A program made the translations under genes and the position numbers. Positions 57,144 to 64,000 of a DNA stretch of 64,000 nucleotides are shown here, piece by piece. The stretch spans positions 1 to 64,000 of the forward strand of contig JANQRH010000028.1 in assembly GCA_028284625.1 (NCBI GenBank). Reading direction: 5' to 3'. This DNA is from Afifellaceae bacterium (GTDB lineage Bacteria; Pseudomonadota; Alphaproteobacteria; Rhizobiales; Afifellaceae). How positions within the stretch are numbered: position 1 is the stretch's first letter; every line of letters starts with the position of its first letter. The notes below the pieces were generated by a model. The model did not search any database. It saw only the letters and a program-made list of their open reading frames with translations, and was not told where the DNA came from.

Positions 57144-58184
57144 ATGCATTTCGCCAGCGACAATTGGGCCGGCGCGGCACCTCAGATCGTTGAAGCCGTC
57201 GCCGCGGAGGCGGCGCGGGTCGGCGTGGCCTATGGCGGCAGCGCGCTCGATGAGCGGGTCGCGGCCCGGTTCAGCGAACTCTTCGAGTGTGAGGTGGCGG
57301 TGTTTTTCGTCGCCACGGGCAGCGCGGCAAACGGCCTCGCCATGTCGGCGGTCGGCTGTACAGGCGGCGTGGTCTTCTGCCACGAAGACTGCCACATGAT
57401 TGAAGGCGAGTGCGGTGGCGTGGAGTTCCTGACGGGCGGCGCGCGGCTTCTCGGGTTGCCGGGTGCGGCCGGCAAGCTCGATATCGACGCGCTTGAGCGC
57501 GCGATCGCCGCGTTTACGCCGGCGTCGGAGCACAACGGCCGAGGCATGGCGGTGTCGCTGACGCAGCAGAGCGAGGCGGGGACGGTCTACTCGCTTGAGG
57601 AGATCCGGCGGGTTGGGGAGATCGCCCACGCCAACGACATGCCGCTTCATATGGACGGCGCGCGCTTCGCCAATGCGCTGGCGCATCTTGACGTCTCGCC
57701 GGCGGCGATGACGTGGAAGGCGGGCGTCGACATTCTGTCGTTCGGTGCGACGAAGAATGGCTGTTTTGCCGCGGAGGCTGTTGTGTTCTTCGATCCGTCG
57801 CGCGCGGCCGACATGCCGTTTCTGCGTAAGCGAGCGGGGCAGCTCTTCTCAAAGTCGCGTTTCGTCGCCGCGCAGTTCGATGCTTACCTCCGCGACGGGC
57901 TGTGGCTTGAATTGGCACGCCACGCCAACGCGATGGCCGGTCGGCTGCGCGCCGGGCTTGCCGCTTCAAATGCCGCGCGCGAAGCGTGGCCGACCACGGG
58001 CAACGAGATCTTTGCGGTGTTGCGTCGCGACAATGCGAAGAGCTTGCGGACGGCCGGCGCCGAATTTCACGAATGGACGCGCGGCGGCGCCGAGGTGGCG
58101 GACGACGAAATTCTCGTCCGTTTCGTCACTGCATTTTCCACCAGGCCCGACGAGGTGGACGCCGCCGTCGAAATGCTCCGCTAA
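57144..58184 (+). CDS. ltaE: Low-specificity L-threonine aldolase
   Basis: PLP enzyme cleaving threonine to glycine and acetaldehyde. It has 346 residues. The N-terminal FASDNWAGAAPQI block, ATGSAANGLAMSAV and the PLP lysine in SFGATKNGCFAAEAVVF are diagnostic, and HMDGARFANALAHL is the Asp-containing motif that binds the pyridine nitrogen. It follows doxX by 56 bp on the same strand but is likely separate in role. Confidence 0.93.
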   Translation: MHFASDNWAGAAPQIVEAVAAEAARVGVAYGGSALDERVAARFSELFECEVAVFFVATGSAANGLAMSAVGCTGGVVFCHEDCHMIEGECGGVEFLTGGARLLGLPGAAGKLDIDALERAIAAFTPASEHNGRGMAVSLTQQSEAGTVYSLEEIRRVGEIAHANDMPLHMDGARFANALAHLDVSPAAMTWKAGVDILSFGATKNGCFAAEAVVFFDPSRAADMPFLRKRAGQLFSKSRFVAAQFDAYLRDGLWLELARHANAMAGRLRAGLAASNAAREAWPTTGNEIFAVLRRDNAKSLRTAGAEFHEWTRGGAEVADDEILVRFVTAFSTRPDEVDAAVEMLR

Positions 58185-58185
58185 A

Positions 58186-58214
58186 GCAAAAGCGCCCCGG
58201 CGAGGCCGGGGCGC
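58186..58214 (-). terminator. Rho-independent terminator of hsp20
   Basis: A perfect 10-bp GC stem (GCGCCCCGGC / GCCGGGGCGC, loop GAG) at 58192-58214 is followed on the minus strand by TTTTGCTTT. It lies between the convergent ltaE and hsp20 genes and should act mainly on hsp20. Confidence 0.8.
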
Positions 58215-58241
58215 ACGAATCACAATATCAGGGCTGCCGGA

Positions 58242-58694
58242 TTAGGCCGCCTTGGCGTCGATCTGCCTGCCCTTGGTTGAGCCAATGGCGATTTTGCGGG
58301 GCTTCATCGCTTCGGGGATCTCCCGCACCAGGTCAATGTGGAGCAGGCCATTCTCCAAGCTGGCGCCCGTCACCTCGACGTGCTCGGCCAACTGGAAGCG
58401 GCGCTCAAACGCCCGGGCGGCGATGCCGCGATAAAGCACCTCGCCGTTTTCCTGCTTTTCCTCGTGCTTCTCGCCCTTGATGGTCAGCAAGTTGTCCTTG
58501 GCCTGGATATCGAGATCCTTGTCGGAGAAGCCGGCGACCGCGACGGTCACGCGGTAGGCATTCTCGCCGGTGCGCTCGATGTTGTAGGGCGGGTAAGGCT
58601 GGCTCTCGCCGTTCGATACGCCATCCAGAAGATTGAACAGACGGTCGAAGCCGACGGTGGAGCGGTAAAGCGGGCTCAGATCAAATGTACGCAT
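58242..58694 (-). CDS. Hsp20 family small heat-shock protein (IbpA-type)
   Basis: A 150-residue chaperone that holds unfolding proteins. ATG 58694 is chosen over ATG 58700 because GGAGG lies 8 bases before it and only 2 before the other. The N-terminal MRTFDLSPLYRSTVGFDRLF is typical for the IbpA/HspA group, and the alpha-crystallin domain contains YRVTVAVAGFSDKDL and a late GLLHIDLVREIPE segment. It has its own terminator, an RpoH-like promoter and a ROSE thermometer, so control is at both transcription and translation. Confidence 0.95.
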   Translation of the reverse strand: MRTFDLSPLYRSTVGFDRLFNLLDGVSNGESQPYPPYNIERTGENAYRVTVAVAGFSDKDLDIQAKDNLLTIKGEKHEEKQENGEVLYRGIAARAFERRFQLAEHVEVTGASLENGLLHIDLVREIPEAMKPRKIAIGSTKGRQIDAKAA

Positions 58695-58791
58695 TTTCAT
58701 GTCCTCCTTGAAGCGACAGTTGCGTTCAGACCCTCGGGCATCCCATCAGCGGCGAGACCCGGGTCCATCGTGGGTCCAATGGCACCCACGA
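58695..58791 (-). promoter_or_regulatory. ROSE-type RNA thermometer of hsp20
   Basis: The 3' hairpin around the ribosome site reads GTCGCTTCAAGGAGGAC in the RNA sense (58717 to 58701): U-C-G-C-U pairs with A-G-G-A with the conserved bulged G and a 6-nt loop, the ROSE pattern UYGCU/AGGA. Near the 5' end a strong stem, TCGTGGGT / ACCCACGA (58768-58791), forms hairpin I. Leader length from the promoter is about 95 nt, as in ROSE elements. Melting should free the Shine-Dalgarno site. Confidence 0.75.
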
Positions 58792-58796
58792 CCAAA

Positions 58797-58825
58797 AGAT
58801 GGTAAGCGCCGGAGCGCCGTTCAAG
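58797..58825 (-). promoter_or_regulatory. Predicted RpoH (sigma-32) promoter of hsp20
   Basis: On the minus strand CTTGAA (58825-58820) and CCATCT (58802-58797) are separated by 17 bp, fitting an alphaproteobacterial RpoH promoter. The start point would be near 58790, at the beginning of the ROSE leader. Confidence 0.6.
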
Positions 58826-58912
58826 ACCTGCTCCGCCGCAAAAGCGGCGTTTTTGGTCCGCCAATGGGGCGCTCAGATTCGGGGCGAAAACAGACTACGA
58901 AGGGTCGCGCCT

Positions 58913-59422
58913 GTGCCGACAAAAAAACCGACGATCCAATCGCTTATCGTGGCTTGTGGAGGCGCCTTGTTGTTGTCGGCATCGTGCCTTGGCGTTGGCG
59001 CGGCGAAAGCTGACCCGCTCTCCGTCTACGGTCCGATTCCGGGCTTTGAGCGCGGGCTTGGTCCTTACCGCGAACTTCCGCCGCCCCATTACTACGGAAA
59101 GGTTCCGTTCGCGGTGATGGGGCCGCCGCCCTGGGAGATGGGCCGCGTCTCGCCTGATGCGGTTTTCGACGCGCTGGAACGGGCCGGCTACAGCCAATTT
59201 GGCGCCATGGCCGACCGGCGCGACCGCTACCGGCTGCGCGCCGTCAACCGGTACGGCGATCTCGTGGCGCTGGAAATCAGCGTCTATACGGGGCGGATTG
59301 AGCGCGAGCTGGTGCTTTCGGAACGGAGACGGCCAGCGCACCAACGCCCGCCGGCTGTTCATGCGCAGCCGACGCCGCCTGCGGCAGCACCGAACGGCGG
59401 CGATCCGCTGGTCGTGTATTGA
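58913..59422 (+). CDS. Secreted PepSY-like protein, uncharacterised
   Basis: A 169-residue exported protein. GTG 58913 is chosen with AAGGG upstream; the signal peptide is IQSLIVACGGALLLSASCLG and ends about residue 30. The region DAVFDALERAGYSQFGAMA followed by RYRLRAVNRYGDLVALEIS resembles a PepSY domain. A Pro/Arg-rich tail follows. A paralogue-like gene is at 59566. Function unknown; PepSY domains often inhibit proteases or bind envelope parts. Confidence 0.75.
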   Translation: MPTKKPTIQSLIVACGGALLLSASCLGVGAAKADPLSVYGPIPGFERGLGPYRELPPPHYYGKVPFAVMGPPPWEMGRVSPDAVFDALERAGYSQFGAMADRRDRYRLRAVNRYGDLVALEISVYTGRIERELVLSERRRPAHQRPPAVHAQPTPPAAAPNGGDPLVVY

Positions 59423-59565
59423 GCGGCGACGCCCCCCTTGAGCCCCTGACGGCGTCGATGAACGCGACATGAACGCCGGCTTCCAATTGAGTTCAGGCTG
59501 CCGCGATTAGGTTTCTCCCATCGTCATCGGGCCAATGCCCGGTGGGCGGAGCTGGAGAACCCGAT

Positions 59566-59934
59566 ATGCTTTCCAAGAACCTGATCGCCGCCGGCCTCAT
59601 CGCTGCGACCGCGCTCACCGCGGTTCCGGCGAATGCCACCGGCTTCACTTTCCATTTCGGTAATGGCGGTCCCGGCTTCAGCTGGGGCTATGGCGGCCCT
59701 GGACACGGGTATCGCGATCGCGGCCATCGCTGGGGCCATCACCGGCTTTCCCCGCGCGAAGTGCGCTGGATGCTGCGCGAGCGCGGCTACTACAAAATCC
59801 GGTTCATGGACCGTCGCGGCCCGGTCTACCAAGTGCGCGCCAAGAAGCGTCATCGCGCCTTCGTGCTGGTGATCAGCGCGCGCAGCGGCGAAATCCTGTC
59901 GCGCCACCGCATTCGCCGGCACGGCTGGCACTGA
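59566..59934 (+). CDS. Small secreted basic protein with PepSY-like core, uncharacterised
   Basis: A 122-residue exported protein; ATG 59566 has GGAGAA upstream and the signal peptide ends VPANAT. A Gly/His-rich stretch (about residues 30-60) is followed by a PepSY-like core VRWMLRERGYYKIRFMDRRGPVYQVRAKK, here shown in part, that is similar in pattern to the preceding gene. It ends in a very basic tail. It may share origin with the gene at 58913. A strong terminator follows. Confidence 0.75.
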   Translation: MLSKNLIAAGLIAATALTAVPANATGFTFHFGNGGPGFSWGYGGPGHGYRDRGHRWGHHRLSPREVRWMLRERGYYKIRFMDRRGPVYQVRAKKRHRAFVLVISARSGEILSRHRIRRHGWH

Positions 59935-59977
59935 GTATTCGGGCGCTGCTAACGCCCCCTCCGGCGCCCGATGCAAA

Positions 59978-60012
59978 GGCCGGCGGTCCTTGACCGCCGG
60001 CCACGCTTTTTT
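59978..60012 (+). terminator. Rho-independent terminator
   Basis: A perfect 11-bp stem, GGCCGGCGGTC / GACCGCCGGCC (loop CTT), is followed by ACGC and six T residues. It ends the gene at 59566-59934. Confidence 0.85.
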
Positions 60013-60117
60013 CGCTGCCTTGCCAGGCGATCTGATGCATTCTATCTGCGGAAGCCGATGCCGGAGCGTAATGGCGTCTCGCTGAACCGCCCTGGCGCTT
60101 TGTCTTTTTGTACGGAC

Positions 60118-60160
60118 GCACGATTTATCCGAAAACCGGTATCCACTTTTCGGATCGTGC
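60118..60160. repeat. Dispersed palindromic repeat of Hyphomicrobiales type, copy 2
   Basis: GCACGAT / ATCGTGC (60118-60124, 60154-60160) enclose TCCGAAAA and TTTTCGGA around ACCGGTATCCAC. It is a shorter, diverged relative of the repeat at 28818-28866. It lies between a terminator and the alpha/beta hydrolase gene. Confidence 0.75.
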
Positions 60161-60228
60161 TCTAGCCGAGCAGCGGTTCGGCGCGATGTGTCTTCGGGCG
60201 TCGGCCGGAAGGCGAAGAAGGGTGGCGC

Positions 60229-61170
60229 TTGGCCGGTCTCGTCGAAATCCCCAGCAATCCAACGCCCAAGGGCGGTTCCGTCGGCATGGTGAATACCCAT
60301 GACGGCGTTGAGCTGCGCTATGCGTGCTGGCCGACCAACCGCTCGCCGGTTCGCGGGACGATCGTGCTTCTGCACGGGCGGACGGAGTTCATCGAAAAAT
60401 ACTTCGAGACCATTAACGACCTGCGCCGCCGCGGCTTTGCGGTGGCGACGTTCGATTCGCGCGGGCAGGGCGGCTCCACCCGCCTCCTGCGCAATCCGCG
60501 CAAAGGGCATGTCCGCGACTTCGCTGATCACGTCAACGACTTTGAGACCTTCATGCAGGAGGTGGTGCTGCCGGATTGCCCGCCGCCGTACCACGTCTTG
60601 GGGCATTCAACGGGCGGGCTGATTGCGCTGTTGTCGGCAGAGCGCCTGCGCACACAGATCGACCGCATGGTGCTCACTGCACCGCTCCTGGCGCTGACGT
60701 ATTCCTCGCCGAAATGGCTGGCGCGGATCACCGGCTTCCTCATGCATTTCGGGCTTGGCGAGGCGTTTGCCCCGGGCGCCGGCGCGACGCTCATTCAGAT
60801 GCAGCCATTCGCTGGCAACCTTCTCACAAGTGACCCGGAGCGCTATCAGCGGGCGCTCGACGTGGTCGATGCCGATCCGTCCGTCGGCGTCGGCGGTGCG
60901 ACCATCGGCTGGGTCAATTCAGCCATGCGCGCCTGCTGCCGTGTCGCGGAATCCGACTTCGCGGAGAAGGTGCCGATGCCGGTTCTGATCACGCTCGGCG
61001 GCGCCGACACGATCGTCAGCAATTATGCGGCTGAGGAGTTCGCCCGCCGCGCCCGGACGGCGGCGCATCTCAGGATTCCCGGCGCGCGCCACGAAATCCT
61101 GATGGAGACGAACCAGTATCGCGATCAGTTCTGGGTCGCGTTCGACGCCTTTATCGAAGGGCGGCGCTAA
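60229..61170 (+). CDS. Alpha/beta hydrolase (lysophospholipase / monoacylglycerol lipase-like)
   Basis: Esterase of 313 residues. The nucleophile elbow is LGHSTGGLIALL; the HG oxyanion block is LLHGRTEFIEKYFE, and the Asp and His are probably in TLGGADTIVSN and GARHEILMETNQYRDQ. The TFDSRGQGGSTR motif places it with PldB-like lysophospholipases. The start is TTG at 60229, after AAGGGTGG. Membrane lipid turnover is the likely role. Confidence 0.88.
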   Translation: MAGLVEIPSNPTPKGGSVGMVNTHDGVELRYACWPTNRSPVRGTIVLLHGRTEFIEKYFETINDLRRRGFAVATFDSRGQGGSTRLLRNPRKGHVRDFADHVNDFETFMQEVVLPDCPPPYHVLGHSTGGLIALLSAERLRTQIDRMVLTAPLLALTYSSPKWLARITGFLMHFGLGEAFAPGAGATLIQMQPFAGNLLTSDPERYQRALDVVDADPSVGVGGATIGWVNSAMRACCRVAESDFAEKVPMPVLITLGGADTIVSNYAAEEFARRARTAAHLRIPGARHEILMETNQYRDQFWVAFDAFIEGRR

Positions 61171-61193
61171 TCGAAACCACCATCTGTTAGACG

Positions 61194-62099
61194 CTACTCC
61201 GCCGCTTCTCGGGTCACGGTAGTCGCCTCGTGCACCATGGCGATCAGCGATTCGGCGAGCGTTGCGAGATCGGCTGACAACCGCTCAAAACCGCGATGCG
61301 GCTCAAGGCGATTCTCATCCATGTAGAGGCCGCGATTGACTTCAATCTGCAGCGCGTGGAGGCCGCGGGAAGGGCGGCCGTAATGCTCGGTGATGAAGCC
61401 GCCGGCATAAGGCTTGTTACGGCAAACCGTGTAGCCGAGCCGCTGAAGCGTGGCGGCGGTCCAGTCGGTTAGCTCCGGCATGCAGCTTGCCCCAAAGCGG
61501 TCGCCGAGCACGAAGTCGGGCCGGATGCGCGTCGGCCCGCCGCGAATGTTCGACGGCATGGAATGGCAGTCGATGAGGATGGCGATGCCGAAATGCACAT
61601 GCGTCTGGGCAAGCAGGCGCCGAAGCGTATCGTGATAGGGGCGGTAGATACGCTCAATCCGGCTGAGACCTTCCTCCACCGTCAACGGACGGCGATAAAT
61701 GTTGGCGGCGTCGCTGACCACGCGCGGAATCGTGCCGAGCCCGCCGGCGACGCGAAGCGAGCGGACATTGGCGTAAGAGGGCAGGCGGCCGGTGAACATT
61801 TTGGGGTCGAGCTCGTAAGGCTCACGATTCACGTCGAGATAAGCGCGCGGATAGACGGCGCCCATGAGCGGCGCGCCAAGCTCCACGACCGGGGCAAAGA
61901 GCCGGTCGACGAGGAGGTCCTCTGAGCGGCGTATCTCGCTCTTGTTGAGCGATGTCGCTTCGATGAAGTCATCAGGATAGTAGCGGCCGCTATGCGGTGA
62001 ATTGAATACGAACGGCACGGTCTGTTCGGCCGGCAAGTGGACCTCGCCGGCGGGCGGTCGTGTATCTCCCGCCGCTTCAACCACCTCCGCGTCTCGCAT
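61194..62099 (-). CDS. N-formylglutamate amidohydrolase family protein
   Basis: Predicted zinc-dependent hydrolase of N-formylglutamate or related N-acyl amino acids. It has 301 residues from ATG 62099; the longer frame to 62249 lacks a good site. Blocks PFVFNSPHSGRYYPDDF, LDVNREPYELDP, IDCHSMPSN and ALQIEVNRGLYMDE are typical. It has no histidine-degradation neighbours, so its role may differ from HutG. The divergent gene is cpdR. Confidence 0.9.
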   Translation of the reverse strand: MRDAEVVEAAGDTRPPAGEVHLPAEQTVPFVFNSPHSGRYYPDDFIEATSLNKSEIRRSEDLLVDRLFAPVVELGAPLMGAVYPRAYLDVNREPYELDPKMFTGRLPSYANVRSLRVAGGLGTIPRVVSDAANIYRRPLTVEEGLSRIERIYRPYHDTLRRLLAQTHVHFGIAILIDCHSMPSNIRGGPTRIRPDFVLGDRFGASCMPELTDWTAATLQRLGYTVCRNKPYAGGFITEHYGRPSRGLHALQIEVNRGLYMDENRLEPHRGFERLSADLATLAESLIAMVHEATTVTREAAE

Positions 62100-62263
62100 C
62101 TCTGTACCTCTCCAGCCCCGCCGCAATGTGCCGTGCCGGCAGGTGTCTGTCCATATAAAGAGGCGGTGGGGGTTTGTGAGTGCGGCGCTTACCCGATATT
62201 TACTGGGAGGCGTCATCTTGCCCACACATGAACGTGATCGATCATCCATCCCGGGGGCAGTTA

Positions 62264-62623
62264 ATGGCCCGAATTCTGCTGGCCGAAGACGACGAAGACA
62301 TGCGCCGATTCCTGGAGCGGGCGCTGGGAAATGCGGGCTATGAGGTCGTTTCGTTCAGCAATGGCCGCGACGCCTATGACCGGTTGCGCGAGGAGCCGTT
62401 TAATCTTCTGTTGACCGACATCGTGATGCCGGAGATGGACGGCATTGAGCTGGCGCGCAAAGCCAGCGAGCTCGATCCAGACCTTAAGATCATGTTCATA
62501 ACCGGGTTCGCCGCCGTGGCGCTCAATCCGGACATGCAGGCCCCGCGCGACGCCAAAATCCTCTCCAAGCCGTTTCACCTTCGCGACCTGGTCGGCGAGA
62601 TCGGGCGGCTGATCGCCGCTTAG
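62264..62623 (+). CDS. cpdR: Response regulator CpdR
   Basis: Single-domain receiver of 119 residues. The sequence matches CpdR nearly throughout: RILLAEDDEDMRRFLERAL, LLLTDIVMPEMDGIELARK (phosphoacceptor Asp), MFITGFAAVALNPD and ILSKPFHLRDLVGEI. In Caulobacter and Sinorhizobium, unphosphorylated CpdR recruits ClpXP to the pole and promotes CtrA proteolysis. ATG 62264 chosen by comparison with the family start. It is followed by tRNA-Val. Confidence 0.96.
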   Translation: MARILLAEDDEDMRRFLERALGNAGYEVVSFSNGRDAYDRLREEPFNLLLTDIVMPEMDGIELARKASELDPDLKIMFITGFAAVALNPDMQAPRDAKILSKPFHLRDLVGEIGRLIAA

Positions 62624-62711
62624 AGCGCGCCCGCGCGAGCGGAGCCTTGCGCGCATTCGCCGCTTGCGCTTATATCCGGCGGCCGTGGCGACACGGCGAC
62701 CCCCATAAAGA

Positions 62712-62786
62712 GGGCGCGTAGCTCAGCGGGAGAGCACTACGTTGACATCGTAGGGGTCACTGGTTCAATCCCAGTCGCGCCCACCA
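62712..62786 (+). tRNA. tRNA-Val (anticodon GAC)
   Basis: A complete cloverleaf of 75 nt with encoded CCA. The acceptor stem is GGGCGCG / CGCGCCC, the anticodon arm is CTACG-TTGACAT-CGTAG with anticodon GAC, and the T arm holds GGTTCAATCC. The position after cpdR is conserved in related genomes. Confidence 0.97.
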
Positions 62787-62808
62787 TTCCCTTCAATGAC
62801 TTAGGCAA

Positions 62809-63213
62809 TCAGACTTTGTCGCCTTGCGACAGATGAGGAACGGTCTCGCCCGTTTCCGTAAAGGTCCGCGTGACCTCGGCCGCCGCATAGATCCACAAGA
62901 TCTTCAACGCCCCGTCTCCGATGTTCACGAAACGATGGGGCATGTCGGCGGGAATGAAGCTGGTATCCATGGGCCCAAGCTCAGACCGGACCCCGTCCAC
63001 CTCGGCCATCGCCCTTCCTTCGAGGATGGTGACCTGCTCATCGCAATTGTGGCTGTGCATGGGTGCGGCGGAGCCCTTGGGAAACACGGTCGTTCCCGTG
63101 GTGAAGGGCGGATTGTCGACGCGCTCCCGCCCGATAATCAGGCGCGTTTCCACGCCATCACCCCTGGCGAACGGCGATATCGAGGCATAAGGAACGATGG
63201 CATCAGCACTCAT
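62809..63213 (-). CDS. Cupin domain protein
   Basis: A 134-residue single cupin from ATG 63213, with GGAGA at 5 bases; an in-frame ATG at 63240 would add 9 residues. Metal-binding residues are in PMHSHNCDEQVTILEG (His, His, Glu) and the second motif ADMPHRFVNIG. It may bind an acid or act in signal or sugar chemistry; the function is not determined. It is divergent from the Ldh-family gene. Confidence 0.88.
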   Translation of the reverse strand: MSADAIVPYASISPFARGDGVETRLIIGRERVDNPPFTTGTTVFPKGSAAPMHSHNCDEQVTILEGRAMAEVDGVRSELGPMDTSFIPADMPHRFVNIGDGALKILWIYAAAEVTRTFTETGETVPHLSQGDKV

Positions 63214-63257
63214 AGGATTCTCCGCGAGTGAGGTCCGCAAACGGAAGTAAGACGCAG

Positions 63258-64000
63258 ATGACGATTACGCGCAAAGTTGAAGCGGCCCGGCTTCGCGATT
63301 TCATCGAGTCTGCCTTTCGGGCCTGCGACATGCCGCCGGAAAACGCTTCCCAGATGGCTCGGTTGATGGCGGAGGCCGATATCGGCGGACAAGACGGCCA
63401 TGGCGTGTTTCGCCTTCCACAATATATCAAACGGATCCAGGCGGGAGGGCTGTCGGTCGATCCGGAGATATCGTTGGTCTCGGAACGTCCCGCCACCGCC
63501 CTGCTTGATGGCGGGAACGGGCCCGGACACCTGGTTATGTCGCGCGCCGCGAAATTGGCGATAGAGAAAGCAAAGACCTGCGGGGTCGCGTGGGTTGGCG
63601 CGCGGTATTCCAACCATGCCGGACCGGCGTTCCTTTACGCGCGGATGCCGCTGGCTGAGGACATGATCGGGCTTTACGTGGCCGTAGGCAGCGCCAACCA
63701 CATGCCGCCCTGGGGCGGTACCGATATGCTGCTCAGCACCAACCCGATTGCGGTTGCCATTCCGTCTAACACGCGACCGCCGGTTATCTTGGACATGGCC
63801 ACCACTGTTGCGGCCTATGGCAAGATCAAGACCGCAGCAGACCGAGGCCAGGAGATGCCTGAAGGGTGGATGATCGACAAACAGGGCCGGGCATTGACGG
63901 ACCCGAGCCGCGCCGGCGAAGGGTTGCTGCTGCCCATCGGGGGACCGAAAGGATATGGGCTGTCGCTGATCTTCGGACTTCTTGCGGGGACGCTGAACGG
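63258..64000 (+). CDS. Ldh family (malate/L-lactate-type) oxidoreductase, partial, C-terminus beyond the right edge
   Basis: NAD(P)-dependent dehydrogenase of the Ldh2/ureidoglycolate family. Translation from ATG 63258 stays open for 247 codons to the edge; the family length is about 340-360. Visible blocks are AEADIGGQDGHGVFRLPQY, GGNGPGHLVMSRAAKLA, GARYSNHAGPAFLYA, WGGTDMLLSTNPIAVAIP, ILDMATTVAAYGKIK and PIGGPKGYGLSLIF. The substrate could be malate, lactate, sulfolactate or another 2-hydroxy acid; the nearby cupin does not decide. Confidence 0.92.
   Translation, partial: MTITRKVEAARLRDFIESAFRACDMPPENASQMARLMAEADIGGQDGHGVFRLPQYIKRIQAGGLSVDPEISLVSERPATALLDGGNGPGHLVMSRAAKLAIEKAKTCGVAWVGARYSNHAGPAFLYARMPLAEDMIGLYVAVGSANHMPPWGGTDMLLSTNPIAVAIPSNTRPPVILDMATTVAAYGKIKTAADRGQEMPEGWMIDKQGRALTDPSRAGEGLLLPIGGPKGYGLSLIFGLLAGTLN

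Noticed and set aside
62189..62203. TTAC-N7-TTAC upstream of cpdR as a CtrA site
   Set aside because: Only six of eight conserved positions match; too weak to call.

Overview
The window is a high-GC, gene-dense chromosomal segment of an alphaproteobacterium, most likely of the order Hyphomicrobiales (Rhizobiales). This rests on gene content and order: argH-lptM-lysA-DUF4175, the HIG1 protein / adenosyltransferase / rhomboid / etfBA / hydroxyacyl-CoA dehydrogenase block, zinc-ribbon protein-hpt beside ftsEX, minCDE, and N-formylglutamate amidohydrolase-cpdR-tRNA-Val. Further support comes from dispersed GAGCATGATC-type palindromes, a ROSE thermometer on an hsp20 gene, a GTTC-N7-GTTC LexA box and TTAA-N7-TTAA CtrA boxes. 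I see no rRNA, CRISPR array, insertion sequence or prophage. The genus cannot be fixed from the sequence.

Layout. 1-4.3 kb: a TRAP transporter with unusually large membrane subunits, cut by the left edge. 4.4-9.5 kb: a class I amidotransferase-like hydrolase, then a compact minus-strand run of creatininase-like hydrolase, amidase, beta-carbonic anhydrase and a DUF1007-NicO nickel/cobalt exporter. 9.6-16.9 kb: gluQRS, an AEC transporter, an SDR, then the cobalamin/ETF/hydroxyacyl-CoA dehydrogenase block. 16.9-23.2 kb: a TlpA thioredoxin, argH, lptM, lysA and a large DUF4175 protein. 23.2-27.7 kb: response regulator-hpt-zinc-ribbon protein divergent from ftsEX and plsC, with a CtrA box and two long hairpins between them. 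27.7-35.2 kb: a small gene behind a LexA box, a ChaC-type cyclotransferase, DUF2125, a lipoprotein, fused indolepyruvate ferredoxin oxidoreductase and ferrochelatase.

35.2-48 kb: minCDE behind a CtrA box, a 260-bp palindromic mosaic element, an SDR, SPFH/NfeD, kdsD, an outer-membrane beta-barrel, galU, galE, an acyltransferase and a DUF459 SGNH-like protein; the last five suggest envelope polysaccharide work. 47.3-53.5 kb: gltD and gltB. 54.2-57.1 kb: a bufferin-type RiPP operon with two DUF2282 precursors, a DUF692 (MNIO) enzyme, a DUF2063 partner and DoxX. 57.1-64 kb: threonine aldolase, hsp20, two small secreted PepSY-like proteins, an alpha/beta hydrolase, N-formylglutamate amidohydrolase, cpdR, tRNA-Val(GAC), a cupin and the start of an Ldh-family dehydrogenase.

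Three themes connect genes in the window. First, cell-cycle control: consensus CtrA boxes precede both the ftsE/zinc-ribbon divergent region and minCDE, while the window also encodes CpdR, which governs CtrA proteolysis in this class, and a second CpdR-like receiver. Second, stress regulation: a LexA box sits on the promoter of an uncharacterised gene, and hsp20 has an RpoH-like promoter plus a ROSE thermometer. Third, the tandem-precursor bufferin operon is the best candidate for incompletely described biology. All functional assignments come from motif and family recognition by eye; no searches were run.
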